Shown: positions 1 to 11,990 of the stretch, in pieces
How the letters are laid out: every line of letters starts with the position of its first letter
Position numbering within the stretch: position 1 is the stretch's first letter
NCBI RefSeq assembly: GCF_036711975.1
Contig: NC_091976.1
Span: 34,224,001 to 34,288,000, forward strand
DNA from: Onthophagus taurus
Taxonomy: Eukaryota > Arthropoda > Insecta > Coleoptera > Scarabaeidae
Direction: 5' to 3'
Length of the DNA: 64,000 nucleotides
Translations under genes and position numbers: made by a program
The notes under the pieces: model-generated
Database searches by the model: none
What the model saw: only the letters and a program-made list of their open reading frames with translations
Told to the model about the DNA's origin: nothing

Positions 1-1355
1 TATTGCACTAGCACTATCACGAGAACTAACACTAGACCGAGAACTAGAATCATTCGGGTTTAGCCGTCTTGAGAGACGTGCGGCTAAATCCGAATGTTTC
101 TAGTTCTCGGTCTAGTGTTACTTCTAGTATTGCACTAGCACTATCACTAGAACTAACACAATACCTAGAACTAGAATCATTCGGGTTTAGCCGTCTTGAG
201 AGACGTGCGGCTAAATCCGAATGTTTCTAGTTCTCGGTCTAGTGTTACTTCTAGTATTGCACTAGCACTATCACTAGAACTAAAACAAGACCTAGAACTA
301 GAATCATTTGGGTTTAGCCGTCTTGAGAGACGTGCGGCTAAATCCGAATGTTTCTAGTTCTTGGTCTGGTGTTACTTCTAGTATTGCACTAGCACTAACA
401 TTAGATCGAGAACTAGAATCATTCGGGTTTAGCCGTCTTGAGAGACGTGCGGCTAAATCCGAATGTTTCTAGTTCTCGGTCTAGTGTTACTTCTAGTATT
501 GCACTAGCACTATCACTAGAACTAACACTAGACCGAGAACTAGAATCATTCGGGTTTAGCCGTCTTGAGAGACGTGCGGCTAAATCCGAATGTTTCTAGT
601 TCTCGGTCTAGTGTTACTTCTAGTATTGCACTAGCACTATCACTAGAACTAACACTAGACCGAGAACTAGAATCATTCGGGTTTAGCCGTCTTGAGAGAC
701 GTGCGGCTAAATCCGAATGTTTCTAGTTCTCGGTCTAGTGTTACTTCTAGTATTGCACTAGCACTATCACGAGAACTAACACTAGACCGAGAACTAGAAT
801 CATTCGGGTTTAGCCGTCTTGAGAGACGTGCGGCTAAATCCGAATGTTTCTAGTTCTCGGTCTAGTGTTACTTCTAGTATTGCACTAGCACTATCACGAG
901 AACTAACACTAGACCGAGAACTAGAATCATTCGGGTTTAGCCGTCTTGAGAGACGTGCGGCTAAATCCGAATGTTTCTAGTTCTCGGTCTAGTGTTACTT
1001 CTAGTATTGCACTAGCACTATCACTAGAACTAACACTAGACCGAGAACTAGAATCATTCGGGTTTAGCCGTCTTGAGAGACGTGCGGCTAAATCCGAATG
1101 TTTCTAGTTCACGGTCTAGTGTTACTTCTAGTATTGCACTAGCACTATCACTAGAACTAACACAATACCTAGAACTAGAATCATTCGGGTTTAGCCGTCT
1201 TGAGAGACGTGCGGCTAAATCCGAATGTTTCTAGTTCTCGGTCTAGTGTTACTTCTAGTATTGCACTATCACTAGAACTAACACAATACCTAGAACTAGA
1301 ATCATTCGGGTTTAGCCGTCTTGAGAGACGTGCGGCTAAACCCGAATATTTTTAG
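1..1355. repeat. 127-bp palindromic satellite array (11 units)
   Basis: Units begin at 1, 128, 255, 382, 497, 624, 751, 878, 1005, 1132 and 1259. Period is 127 bp, except the unit at 382, which lacks 12 bp. Each unit is a long inverted repeat: one arm reads CTAGACCGAGAACTAGAA, then an inner stem TTCGGGTTTAGCCG pairs with CGGCTAAATCCGAA around a loop containing TTGAGAGACG, then the outer arm returns as TTCTAGTTCTCGGTCTAG. Units differ by few substitutions, so the array is recently homogenised. It is open at the left window edge. One diverged half unit follows at about 1360-1500. The same palindrome is dispersed across the window. Confidence 0.95.
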
Positions 1356-2984
1356 TTTTATTTCAATGAAAAACATACAACATTCTAACGCTGAATAACA
1401 ACTAAACCTAGAACTAACACTAAGTGTAGTACGAGAAACATTTGAGTTTAGCCGTCTTGAGAGACGTCTAGTGTCAGTTTCGGTTTTATTTCAATAGAAA
1501 ATATAAAACAATCTACCGTTGTCCGTTTTAACGAGGTCCGTTATATCGAGGTTTTACTGTATTAAGTTTTCATTATTGTTTCGATTAGCTCATTAAATAA
1601 ATCGAGTAACTGTTTTAAGAAAGGTTTCTAGAAACAAGGGATAGTTCGTTTTCAGACGAATCACGATTTGCCACATTATCAGAAGGAAACATCACCGTTT
1701 CGAGCGAAGCAGGTAGTACTACTACTTCGTTATGGTTTGGTATCAATCAATTGGCTCGCTGGAAAGTAGTAATTTTGCCTCCGCGCGATCGCCAAATCGA
1801 CCGGAAAATCGCCGCTTGGTTTTGCCGGACAAATTAAAATAAACGGTCCCCCTATTGCCAATAACGCGAACTCGATTTTACCTCACTATCTAACGGTTTA
1901 ATCCAACGTTTCATTTCTAATTTCGAATCTAATTTCTTATTTTCAATCGTTCGTATTCGTCTAAGTTCGCGTCATTTTTTAAGGGTTCACTTCTCGTACG
2001 GTTTGCTCTGGATAAGCTTTAGAAGCCTCTCAGATCGATATCGGGGGTGTGAAGTCCGTTCCACACGCTACAAATCTATTTTTAGAAGGGGCGCGAACTC
2101 ATTCATGATAAAAACGTGGTTTTTACCCGGATGGTGAAGAAAATTTATTACGGCGAGAAAAAAAATGATTTAAAACTCGGTAATATAAATTTTGCGTTCA
2201 AAGCTCGGTACAAGATGGTGTTGCCCGTGTAAATCGGACCACAACTTCCTGGCATTGAAAAAGTTTTTGGGTCGGACGATATTTTAATTGGGTTCGTAAT
2301 AAGTTTTCATCTTTTAAGTTGAAAAGTGGAAAGTGGGTTTTTTAATATTGAGACGTAATAATATAACAAGGATAATAACCGTTTTAAAACTGGTTTTAAA
2401 GGCAACAAACGTTCCCTTATAGATTAGTTGAATAATCGAAGGTGAGAAAATTTACGTAAGGCACGCACGCAGCCAGCAGCTTTGCTGCATTAAAGCGACA
2501 AAATTGCATAATTTCCGGTCTCGCGTTGTAAATAATAATGCCGGCCGAGGAAAAGGTTCACTCTCTACGTCCCTTATCGCGTGTCGATCCCGGAGATAAC
2601 AATACCGGAAGCGGCGCTAAACGCGCGTTTCCTGCTCCCCCCAACAGTGCTGGACAGAGTTGCGTCCGGCAATAATCGAGGGCGCATTTGCAAGTCAAAT
2701 ATCGCCCCTGTTTGTAATTACTATTTGGGATATACTGGTAGCGTCTTCTACACAGATTGCATTAAAGACTTTTTGGTATTTAAAATATCAAAAAATTTGG
2801 GTGATCAAATGTTTAACAAACAAAGTTCGATCTCAAATTGTGTTATAAAAGCAATGCAAATTTAGAATAGGAGATTTTTATGGTAAAGCTCCATCTTGTA
2901 TGTACCATTAGGTTTTTGGTACCTATGCTTTTTGAATCCAACCTCAATTTTTATTATTACCATTTTTTCTATCGCTTTTAAAAA
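1356..2984. other. Intergenic stretch with no supported gene
   Basis: After a decayed palindrome remnant (to about 1500) comes a block at 1513-1561 that resembles a pogo/Tigger-type transposon end (CCGTTATATCGAGG). I found no partner end for it. The rest is AT-rich and non-coding by eye. A reading frame at 2581-2865 has no ATG start and no recognisable domain. Confidence 0.5.
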
Positions 2985-5900
2985 ATCGAATTCTTAAGAT
3001 ATCTCAATGAAATATTGGTGATATATAGAGTAAAGTATGTACTTTTGAATGAACAAAACCGCATTTGAATAACTTCGCTAGTTTTTGAGATAATAATTAA
3101 TGAACTCAACCCGAATTTTTAATGTTAATAACTTCTTTAATCATTCTTAAAAAAAATCGTAAAAAATCGAATTCTTAAGATATCTCAATGAAATATTGGT
3201 GATATATAGAGTAAAGTATGTACTTTTGAATGAACAAAACCGCATTTGTATAACTTTGCTAGTTTTTGAGATAATTAATGAACTCAACCCCAATTTTTAA
3301 TGTTAATAACTTCTTTAATCATTCTTAAAAAAAATTGTAAAAAATCGAATTCTTAAGATATCTCAATGAAATATTGGTGATATATAGAGTAAAGTATGTA
3401 CTTTTGAATGAACATAACCGCATTTGAATAACTTCGCTAGTTTTTGAGATAATAGTTAATGAACTCAACCCGAATTTTTAATGTTAATAACTTTTTAATC
3501 ATTCTTAAAAAAAATCGTAAAAAATCGAATTCTTAAGATATCTCAATGAAATATTGGTGATATATAGAGTAAAGTATGTACTTTTGAATGAACATAACCG
3601 CATTTGAATAACTTCGCTAGTTTTTGAGATAATAGTTAATGAACTTAACCCGAATTTTTAATGTTAATAACTTCTTTAATCATTCTTAAAAAAAATCGTA
3701 AAAAATCGAATTCTTAAGATATCTCAATGAAATATTGGTGATATATAGAGTAAAGTATGTACTTTTGAATGAACAAAACCGCATTTGTATAACTTTGCTA
3801 GTTTTTGAGATAATTAATGAACTCAACCCGAATTTTTAATGTTAATAACTTCTTTAATCATTCTTAAAAAAAATCGTAAAAAATCGAATTCTTAAGATAT
3901 CTCAATGAAATATTGGTGATATATAGAGTAAAGTATGTATTTTTGAATGAACAAAACCGCATTTGTATAACTTTGCTAGTTTTTGAGATAATTAATGAAC
4001 TCAACCCCAATTTTTAATGTTAATAACTTCTTTAATCATTCTTAAAAAAAATCGTAAAAAATCGAATTCTTAAGATATCTCAATGAAATATTGGTGATAT
4101 ATAGAGTAAAGTATGTACTTTTGAATGAACATAACCGCATTTGAATAACTTCGCTAGTTTTTGAGATAATAGTTAATGAACTCAACCCGAATTTTTAATG
4201 TTAATAACTTCTTTAATCATTCTTAAAAAAAATCGTAAAAAATCGAATTCTTAAGATATCTCAATGAAATATTGGTGATATATAGAGTAAAGTATGTACT
4301 TTTGAATGAACATAACCGCATTTGAATAACTTCGCTAGTTTTTGAGATAATAGTTAATGAACTCAACCCGAATTTTTAATGTTAATAACTTCTTTAATCA
4401 TTCTTAAAAAAAATCGTAAAAAATCGAATTCTTAAGATATCTCAATGAAATATTGGTGATATATAGAGTAAAGTATGTACTTTTGAATGAACATAACCGC
4501 ATTTGAATAACTTCGCTAGTTTTTGAGATAATAGTTAATGAACTCAAACCGAATTTTTAATGTTAATAACTTCTTTAATCATTCTTAAAAAAAATCGTAA
4601 AAAATCGAATTCTTAAGATATCTCAATGAAATATTGGTGATATATAGAGTAAAGTATGTACTTTTGAATGAACAAAACCGCATTTGTATAACTTTGCTAG
4701 TTTTTGAGATAATTAATGAACTCAACCCCAATTTTTAATGTTAATAACTTCTTTAATCATTCTTAAAAAAAATCGTAAAAAATCGAATTCTTAAGATATC
4801 TCGATGAAATATTGGTGATATATAGAGTAAAGTATGTACTTTTGAATGAACATAACCGCATTTGAATAACTTTGCTAGTTTTTGAGATAATTAATGAACT
4901 CAACCCGACTTTTTAATGTTAATAACTTCTTTAATCATTCTTAAAAAAAATCGTAAAAAATCGAATTCTTAAGATATCTCAATGAAATATTGGTGATATA
5001 TAGAGTAAAGTATGTACTTTTGAATGAACAAAACCGCATTTGAATAACTTTGCTAGTTTTTGAGATAATTAATGAACTCAACCCGAATTTTTAGTGTTAA
5101 TAACTTCTTTAATCATTCTTAAAAAAAATCGTAAAAAATCGAAGTCTTAAGATATCTCAATGAAATATTGGTGATATATAGAGTAAAGTATGTACTTTTG
5201 AATGAACAAAACCGCATTTGAATAACTTCGCTAGTTTTTGAGATAATAGTTAATGAACTCAACCCGAATTTTTAATGTTAATAACTTCTTTAATCATTCT
5301 TAAAAAAAATCGTAAAAAATCGAATTCTTAAGATATCTCAATGAAATATTGGCGATATATAGAGTAAAGTATGTACTTTTGAATGAACAAAACCGCATTT
5401 GAATAACTTCGCTAGTTTTTGAGATAATAGTTAATGAACTCAACCCGAATTTTTAATGTTAATAACTTCTTTAATCATTCTTAAAAAAAATCGTAAAAAA
5501 TCGAATTCTTAAGATATCTCAATGAAATATTGGTGATATATAGAGTAAAGTATGTACTTTTGAATGAACATAACCGCATTTGAATAACTTCGCTAGTTTT
5601 TGAGATAATAGTTAATGAACTCAACCCGAATTTTTAATGTTAATAACTTCTTTAATCATTCTTAAAAAAAATCGTAAAAAATCGAATTCTTAAGATATCT
5701 CAATGAAATATTGGTGATATATAGAGTAAAGTATGTACTTTTGAATGAACAAAACCGCATTTGTATAACTTTGCTAGTTTTTGAGATAATTAATGAACTC
5801 AACCCCAATTTTTAATGTTAATAACTTCTTTAATCATTCTTAAAAAAAATCGTAAAAAATCGAATTCTTAAGATATCTCAATGAAATATTGGTGATATAT

Positions 5901-6250
5901 AGAGTAAAGTATGTACTTTTGAATGAACAAAACCGCATTTGAATAACTTCGCTAGTTTTTGAGATAATAGTTAATGAACTCAACCCGAATTTTTAATGTT
6001 AATAACTTCTTTAATCATTCTTAAAAAAAATCGTAAAAAATCGAATTCTTAAGATATCTCAATAAAATATTGGTGATATATAGAGTAAAGTATGTACTTT
6101 TAAATGAACAAAACCGCATTTGAATAACTTTGCTAGTTTTTGAGATAATTAATGAACTCAACCCCAATTTTTAATGTTAATAACTTCTTTAATCATTCTT
6201 AAAAAAAATCGTAAAAAATCGAATTCTTAAGATATCTCGATGAAATGTTC
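2985..6250. repeat. ~178-180-bp EcoRI satellite, about 18 units
   Basis: GAATTCTTAAGATATCTC recurs about every 178-180 bp from 2989 to 6220. One unit, near 5142, has GAAGTC instead. Units differ in two linked blocks. Type A has AATAACTTCGCTAG with ATAATAGTTAATG. Type B has TATAACTTTGCTAG with the shorter ATAATTAATG. Some units mix the two. Homogeneity is high inside the array. The flanks at about 2880-2985 and 6230-6390 are diverged edge units. No protein-coding signal. Confidence 0.95.
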
Positions 6251-6390
6251 ACGAGTTATAGAGGAAAGTATGTACTATTTCATGAACAAAATCGTACTTA
6301 AAAATCTACATTCATTCTTGAGATATTAATCTTCGAATCTAAGTTGATTTTTTATGATTTCATACTCATTTTCATTTTCCTCAACATTAC

Positions 6391-8652
6391 CATTTCCCCC
6401 TACTGCTATTTCGTAGTTCCTCTGGAAGTATATCTTTCGAATCTCAGTGCCTTCCAATCTGTTACACTTCATTATCTTTATTTTAATATGTAAAGTGCCG
6501 CGTAAGTGATACGAAGTGTTCCCAACTGGTTAACTTTTATCTTGATGGGTTACGCAGAACCATCGTGGCCCTAATGACAGTACAAAGCCACAATCGTGGT
6601 GGGTATTAATCAACCTGAATAATTGAAGCCTTTGTATCAACCCTTAATCTCATTCATTTCAAAGTTTCGAATTCATGTCCAATGTGAAAGAAGACACGAA
6701 GCAAAAAGTCTTTAGTGTCGTGTAAGTGTGGGAAAAAGTATGTATGTAGGTCAACGATACGAACAGCCAAAGTCGCATCAGCATTTTGAAAATTTTTGCA
6801 TCTTATATCTATATAACTTATTTTGAAGTATAACTATTAAGATTGAACTTTTAACATTAATCGTGTAGATTTATTGCAGCTTTGCAACAACCACATTGTT
6901 TGTCAGACGCCGTTTCATGTCGATGTAACCTCGCAGCGATGACGTAGAGTAATTGTAAACCCGGCCTTGAAAAACCGTAATCACGATTACACGGTCGACA
7001 CGACGCCTTCATTGTCGTAGGTCTTTTTTAAAATTACCATGCAAATATTTACGCACATACAAGATATTGAAATTTTTTCCGAAAACGCCATTTCATAAAT
7101 CATCTTAACCTTATTTATAGCAATTAAGAGATGTTTTTTAAGTCGTTTAGTTTACGCAATGAATATACGCTACGTATATATCCGGTGTGTCCTAAATACA
7201 TTTGCGATTCGTTATTTTTACAAGACCATGTAGGGAAGTGTGGCTCTAAACCGACGTGGGACGTTCTTCGTCGGAAAGGTAGCGCGACAGGTGTTCCAAT
7301 AGAATTAATTTTCTAAGAAAGTTGGTCTGTTTCAAATTGTCCGTTGAACTCTGGGGTTTGGGGGGACAAAAAAAAAGGCCGAGAACGAGAGTAGTTTCAA
7401 GTTCGCCGTTCGTGTAACGATGACGCCATTATCCTTCGCTTTCGGAAACCGTTTCGGCGCTACCGCGAAAGAGAAAACTGGTTTCGAAAACCTTGGCAAT
7501 GAACCCGCGCGGTCGTCCGTTGCTGTACCGTTTACTTTTGGTGAACTTAACCCAATTGTCGCGTTGCGGAGCCGGTGTCGACGACTTTATTCTTTATTCG
7601 CGATCGATTTCAGCCGCCAACCAAGCTTCATTAAAGTTGCATAAAAAGCTAACGTTCCAATTTCGCGCGAAAAAACGAAAATGCTCTTCACACCGTCTAT
7701 TTTAAACAATTTATCGACTTAATAGTTTTAACGGCCCGCTATTTTGTAACAAGTTCGCGCCGCGTGTAAATAAACATCGGGGTTTCTTCTCAAAAACACC
7801 AGGACCAGACGAGCGAAGTTTTGGAACCGTTCCAGCTTCAAAACTATCGTTAACTTCCCGTCCCAGTTTTCCGATTATCCCTATACACACACATTCGTAA
7901 ATCACCAGCCTCGGACGTCGCATGAAAACAAACTCGACCGAACTTGTTTGTGTTTCAAAGATGCTTCGATGGATCTCAATTATGCAATATACCATTTAAA
8001 AACACCTCTTCAAGGTTTTGTTATTTATTGTATCGAGTAAACTCGGGAAAGTGAATTTAAAAAATTTCAAATAGAGCGTTCTTTTTAAAGGGGTTTTTTT
8101 AATCAGTATTAACAGGTAGTTGGTCTTCGTTCCGGCGAGTAATTGAATGCGATGGTAATTATTACGTCACATGGTGCGTGAAAACGACTCTTCGGGACGG
8201 CGCATCCATTTGTGGATGAGAGTGTACCGCCGTCGTTTTTAGCCTCGAATGTACCCCACCGGTCTCGGATCAATAACCCCCCCGTATACGATGGTCTCTC
8301 TATACACTCTCCGTGTATATACAGGATAATGCACTAGAACGCGTAGAAAACTGCTGATGGGGGCTCATAGATGCGGGAGAATAATCGCGTGTCGTCGTTG
8401 TTTTCCAGACGACGATGTCGTAAAAAATGGGGATCAAACGGAACCAGACGAAAATTATTAGGAGACAGACGCGACGAAGGGATAATCTAATTCTTCAACC
8501 TCCTCCGGTTATGATGGTTTTGGTGATAATTAAGGGTTGTACGTCTGTTTGTTTAGGGTTTAATATCCGAAGTCCCTTTAAGGGTTCGTGATCTTAAGGG
8601 TGCTTTTTTCTTTCTACATTATCACGTTGATGTAACGATTAATAAACTAAAA
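6391..8652. other. Unique-looking intergenic sequence, no supported gene
   Basis: No repeat structure and no convincing gene. A moderately GC-rich patch at about 7380-7700 and 7850-8300 contains short overlapping reading frames on both strands, which is what elevated GC alone would give. None shows a domain, signal peptide or splice-supported extension. Confidence 0.4.
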
Positions 8653-8654
8653 TA

Positions 8655-9950
8655 CAGGGTTTTCCAATAAGAGGTGTTATTTTGATATTCAAAGAAAAAT
8701 GCCATTTTTTAGTATAAATGATCGGATGTTTATTTCATTATAAAGAAGAAGGTATGCCATTAATAGTGGAAAATAACATTAGGCAAATGACCACCACGAC
8801 CACGCTTACAGGACAATATCCTTTCCATGAAATTTTCCATAACCAAATTGCAAAGTGGCTGCCCTATGTCCTCAATAGCCTCACGAATTCCATCTTTGAG
8901 GTCTTGAATCGACGCTGGGCTGTTGGCATACACCTTCTCTTTCACGTGGCCCCAAAGGAAGAAATCGCAAGGTGTTAAATCACAAGATCTCGGTGGCCAA
9001 TTGTGATCACCTCTTCGAGAGATGACACGGTCCGGAAACTTTTCCCGTAAAAGATCAATCGTTTCGTTGCTTGTGTGGCACGTGTAGCACCGTCTTGTTG
9101 AAAGTAAACGTTGTCCACATTAATACCATCCAATTCCGGCCATAAAAAATCATTAATCATCTCTCGATAGCGCAATCCATTCCCCGTAACTGTTGCTCCA
9201 GCCTCATTTTCGAAAAATGACTCCGCCGGACCATAAACCGCACCAAACAGTCACACGTTGAAGATAGAGAGGCTTTTCAACAATAACTCTTGGGTTTTCC
9301 GAGCCCCAGATGCGACAATTTTGCTTGTTGACGAAGCCACCGAGGTGGAAATGGGCCTCATCACTCAAGATGATTTTTCGATGGAATTCCGGATCATTTT
9401 CATGCATTTCAACGACCCCATCAGCAAAGACACGACGTTGTTGATGATCGGACGGCTTAAGTTCTTGTGTTAACTGAAGTTTATAAGCCTTAAGACCCAA
9501 ATCTTTATGTAAAATACGGTGTAATGACGTTTGTGGAATGCCTAATTCCAAAGAACGACGAAGAATGGACAAACCTGGGTTTTCTTCAACACTTTCGGCT
9601 ACAGCAGCAATATTCTCGGCTGTTCTTGAGCGACGTGCACGGGTTTTATTCTTCACATCACTAACTTGTCCCAACAGCTCGAATTTTTCCACCAATTTCT
9701 GTATTGCGGTCCGACAAGGTGCTTCACGACGACCCAAAAATGTTCGAGTTTTACGAACCGTCTCTGCCAAAATTTTACCATTTTTATAGTGAATTTTAAT
9801 AATTTCAATGCGTTGTTGAAGCGTGTATCGTTCCATTTTTATTAATGGCGTACTTTCTACTTGTCAAATGTCAAAAAATGACAGCTTCAAAAGTGACATC
9901 TACCGAAATAATGGGCTATTCAAAATAACACCTCTTATTGGAAAACCCTT
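8655..9950 (-). mobile_element. mariner/Tc1-type transposon with TA target duplication
   Basis: About 1.3 kb bounded by ~28-bp terminal inverted repeats: AGGGTTTTCCAATAAGAGG on the left and CCTCTTATTGGAAAACCCT on the right. It is flanked by TA at 8653-8654 and 9951-9952. The outermost base pair no longer matches (C on the left, T on the right). It encodes a minus-strand transposase, now broken. Confidence 0.9.
8757..9836 (-). pseudogene. mariner-like transposase, frameshifted
   Basis: The reading starts at 9836 with MERYTLQQRIEIIKIHY, a paired helix-turn-helix region typical of mariner-like transposases. It contains the first catalytic aspartate in ILSDEAHFHLGGF and runs to about 9204. A small deletion and frameshift follow. 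The frame resumes with the second aspartate in YFQQDGAT, shifts again near 9078, and resumes with NWPPRSCDLTPCDFFLWG, which holds the third aspartate. About 36 residues separate the second and third aspartates, so this is a DDD mariner-type enzyme, not DD34E Tc1. At least two frame-breaking lesions make it inactive. I do not assign a clade. Confidence 0.85.
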
Positions 9951-9952
9951 TA

Positions 9953-10650
9953 TTATATTCATGTTAATAAGAAAATTGGTAAACGCACTGGATAAACAGC
10001 GTAAATCGCAGAATGTAATTATAAAGGCCTTAGGTTTCTGGAAGGAATGATCTCTTCAAGGTTTTGTTGTTAATAATAAAGGCTACTCTTTAGATTCTGA
10101 CTCACAAAATTCTTTAATTGAACTATAATCAATGTAACTGCCCCAAGAGGCAGAGGAGTAAGACAGAAATGATGCTTGAATACAACTGTATCTCAATGAT
10201 CGCAAGTCAAATTGAAAGCATCTAATTTCGATTCTGTTCAGTTTTCTATCTAACATGACACTTCCAGTGCACTCTGCCATCAAGATGGAGACCCAGATGT
10301 TTGGTTGATTCTGATGGGGCATCGTCCAAGAGGAACTAGGTTGCTGTTTATTCGCATCTTTTGAAGTTGTAATATCTGGCATATACAGTACATAACGAAG
10401 TCCTAAGACTGCGCTGTAACTTCAGTATGAAGCTTACGTTTATAAAAGATGTATGGATGGGTGAGGTGAGCGGAGACAGTGAGTGGTGTTGGTTGTGATT
10501 CGGTGGATACATTTTGATGGTAAGAATATTATGGTAAGATAGTGTGCGTTAGCTAACTATGGATGGTGGCGTTCTGGTTCGGCGAAGAGTCTGTCTCGTT
10601 CCTCAGAGACAGATTAACCGTTTCCGGGCTTAAATCATTAAGATATTTTT
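9953..10650. other. Intergenic; 99-codon minus-strand frame, not assigned
   Basis: A minus-strand frame at 10083-10382 begins with an ATG, but I do not recognise its product and see no domain. The stretch at 10440-10650 is also unassigned. It leads into a decayed palindrome copy that starts near 10650. Confidence 0.3.
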
Positions 10651-10704
10651 CATTCAGAAACATTCGAGTGATTCTTGTTCTAGGTCTTGTGTTAATTCTA
10701 GTGA

Positions 10705-11643
10705 GGGCTGCGGAAGACATTATAAGCACTGATACTGTGCTATCAATGCCGTCAGATTTGGCGGTATCACTATCAGTGATTAACGCTCGATACCAGATTG
10801 TACTGCCTGAGCGGCAGTCCTGGATCGAAAATGAAAATTCTCTGGTTCGGGCAGACATTTGCTTGTACACAGATGGATCAAAAACGACTGAAGGGGTAGG
10901 AGCAGGAGTATACTGCCAGACACCTCGAATTAAGCAAGCCTACAGCCTGGGTACGTACTGTACTGTATTCCAGGCGGAAGTATTTGCTATTGACATGGGT
11001 GCTAAAATCCTTCTTGAAAGAGGGGTGAAGAACATGACAGTACGAATTTTCTCAGACAGTCAAGCCGCTCTCCAGGCGCTGCAAGCCGTGAAAACGGTGT
11101 CGGCTCTGGTTAATGATTGTAAGAGAACATTAAACACACTGAGTTGTGATAACAGAGTCTCTCTGATCTGGGTCCCGGGTCACTCTGGGGTTGCTGGCAA
11201 TGAAGCGGCAGATAAGCTAGCACGAGATGGCAGCGCTGAAGCGTTTGTGTGTTGGTGTATCATTTGCGATGGCCAAATATAGGATTGGACTGTGGGCTGA
11301 AGAGAGACTTCGCCTACTGTGGACCAGTTCTCCTGGAATGAGACCCGGGAATATTTTAGGACTTGCCCGTAGTAGCATAAAAGTTCTAATGGGTGTTTTT
11401 ACTGGGCACTGCCGATTAAAAGCACACCTCAACTTGTTGGGTTTAGCCGACGATGTTGAATGCCGACTATGTGCGGAGGAAGCAGAGACGGTTGAGCATG
11501 TTTTATGCCACTGCCCTGCCGTTAACCGTATCACATTCTCGATTTTTGGGTCGCAGTTTATCTTCTCAAAAGATCTGAATGACCTTTCGCCGAGCAAGGT
11601 ATTAATGTTCGTTAAGAGCATTGGACTGCACGGTGAAATTTGA
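10705..11643 (+). pseudogene. RNase H and CCHC C-terminus of a LINE polyprotein, frameshifted
   Basis: The first segment carries an RNase H domain: YTDGSK (first D), FQAEVFAID (E), FSDSQAALQAL (D) and WVPGHSGVAGNEAADKLAR (H and last D). A frameshift near 11240-11260 moves the frame. The second segment (to 11643) contains VLMGVFTGHCRLKAHL and the zinc-knuckle-like CRLCAEEAETVEHVLCHCP that usually ends these polyproteins. The ATG-initiated frame at 10563 lies partly outside the element, so that start is artefactual. Confidence 0.85.
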
Positions 11644-11744
11644 TAACGATATCTATCGGGGTACAGTAGATACTTAGGGTCGCGGTGCAAGGTTAGTTGG
11701 TTCGCCTACCCGATATGTATTCTATGTAATGTAATGTAATGTAG
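10705..11744 (+). mobile_element. 5'-truncated RNase H non-LTR retrotransposon (I-like)
   Basis: This is the 3' end of a LINE-type element. A 9-bp target duplication TTCTAGTGA sits at 10696-10704 and 11745-11753, and the 3' terminus is a short TAATG-type tandem tail. Truncation by incomplete reverse transcription has removed everything 5' of the RNase H region. It is inserted in a palindromic repeat. Confidence 0.85.
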
Positions 11745-11990
11745 TTCTAGTGATAGTGCTAGTGTAAAACTAGAACTAACACTAAAGAACTAACACCTAG
11801 AACTATAAAGTATCGATTTTGGTCTTCAGACGCACGGCTAAACACGAATGTTTCTAGTCCTAGATTTAGTGTTAGTTCTAGTTTTAGTTCAATAAAAATA
11901 TGTAACATAGTGATATCTTATGTTAACTACCGTTACCTACCACTATCACTAAAACAAACATTAGACCTACAACCTGAAACAACCAGTAAT

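Larger units (their letters stand above)
10650..11990. repeat. Palindromic-family repeat split by a retroelement
   Basis: Left part 10650-10704 ends in GGTCTTGTGTTAATTCTAG. The right part begins at 11745 with TTCTAGTGATAGTGCTAGTG and continues through a hairpin unit to about 11990. Joined at the duplicated TTCTAGTGA, the two parts restore the order seen in uninterrupted copies elsewhere in the window. The repeat was therefore present before the retroelement. Confidence 0.8.

Noticed and set aside
1-1355. CRISPR-like regular repeat spacing
   Set aside because: There are no unique spacers; the whole 127-bp unit repeats. The sequence context is an animal genome.
1513-1561. Possible pogo/Tigger terminal repeat
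   Set aside because: No inverted partner, TA pair or transposase was found nearby. Recorded only as a resemblance.
2581-2865. 94-codon frame
   Set aside because: No ATG start, no domain, and an alternative frame overlaps. Not called.
7131-7995. Several overlapping frames on both strands
   Set aside because: Consistent with moderate GC content alone; no domain, signal or splice support.
10563-10704. ATG at 10563 as the start of an RNase H protein
   Set aside because: It lies outside the retroelement, upstream of the target duplication, so the joined frame is accidental.
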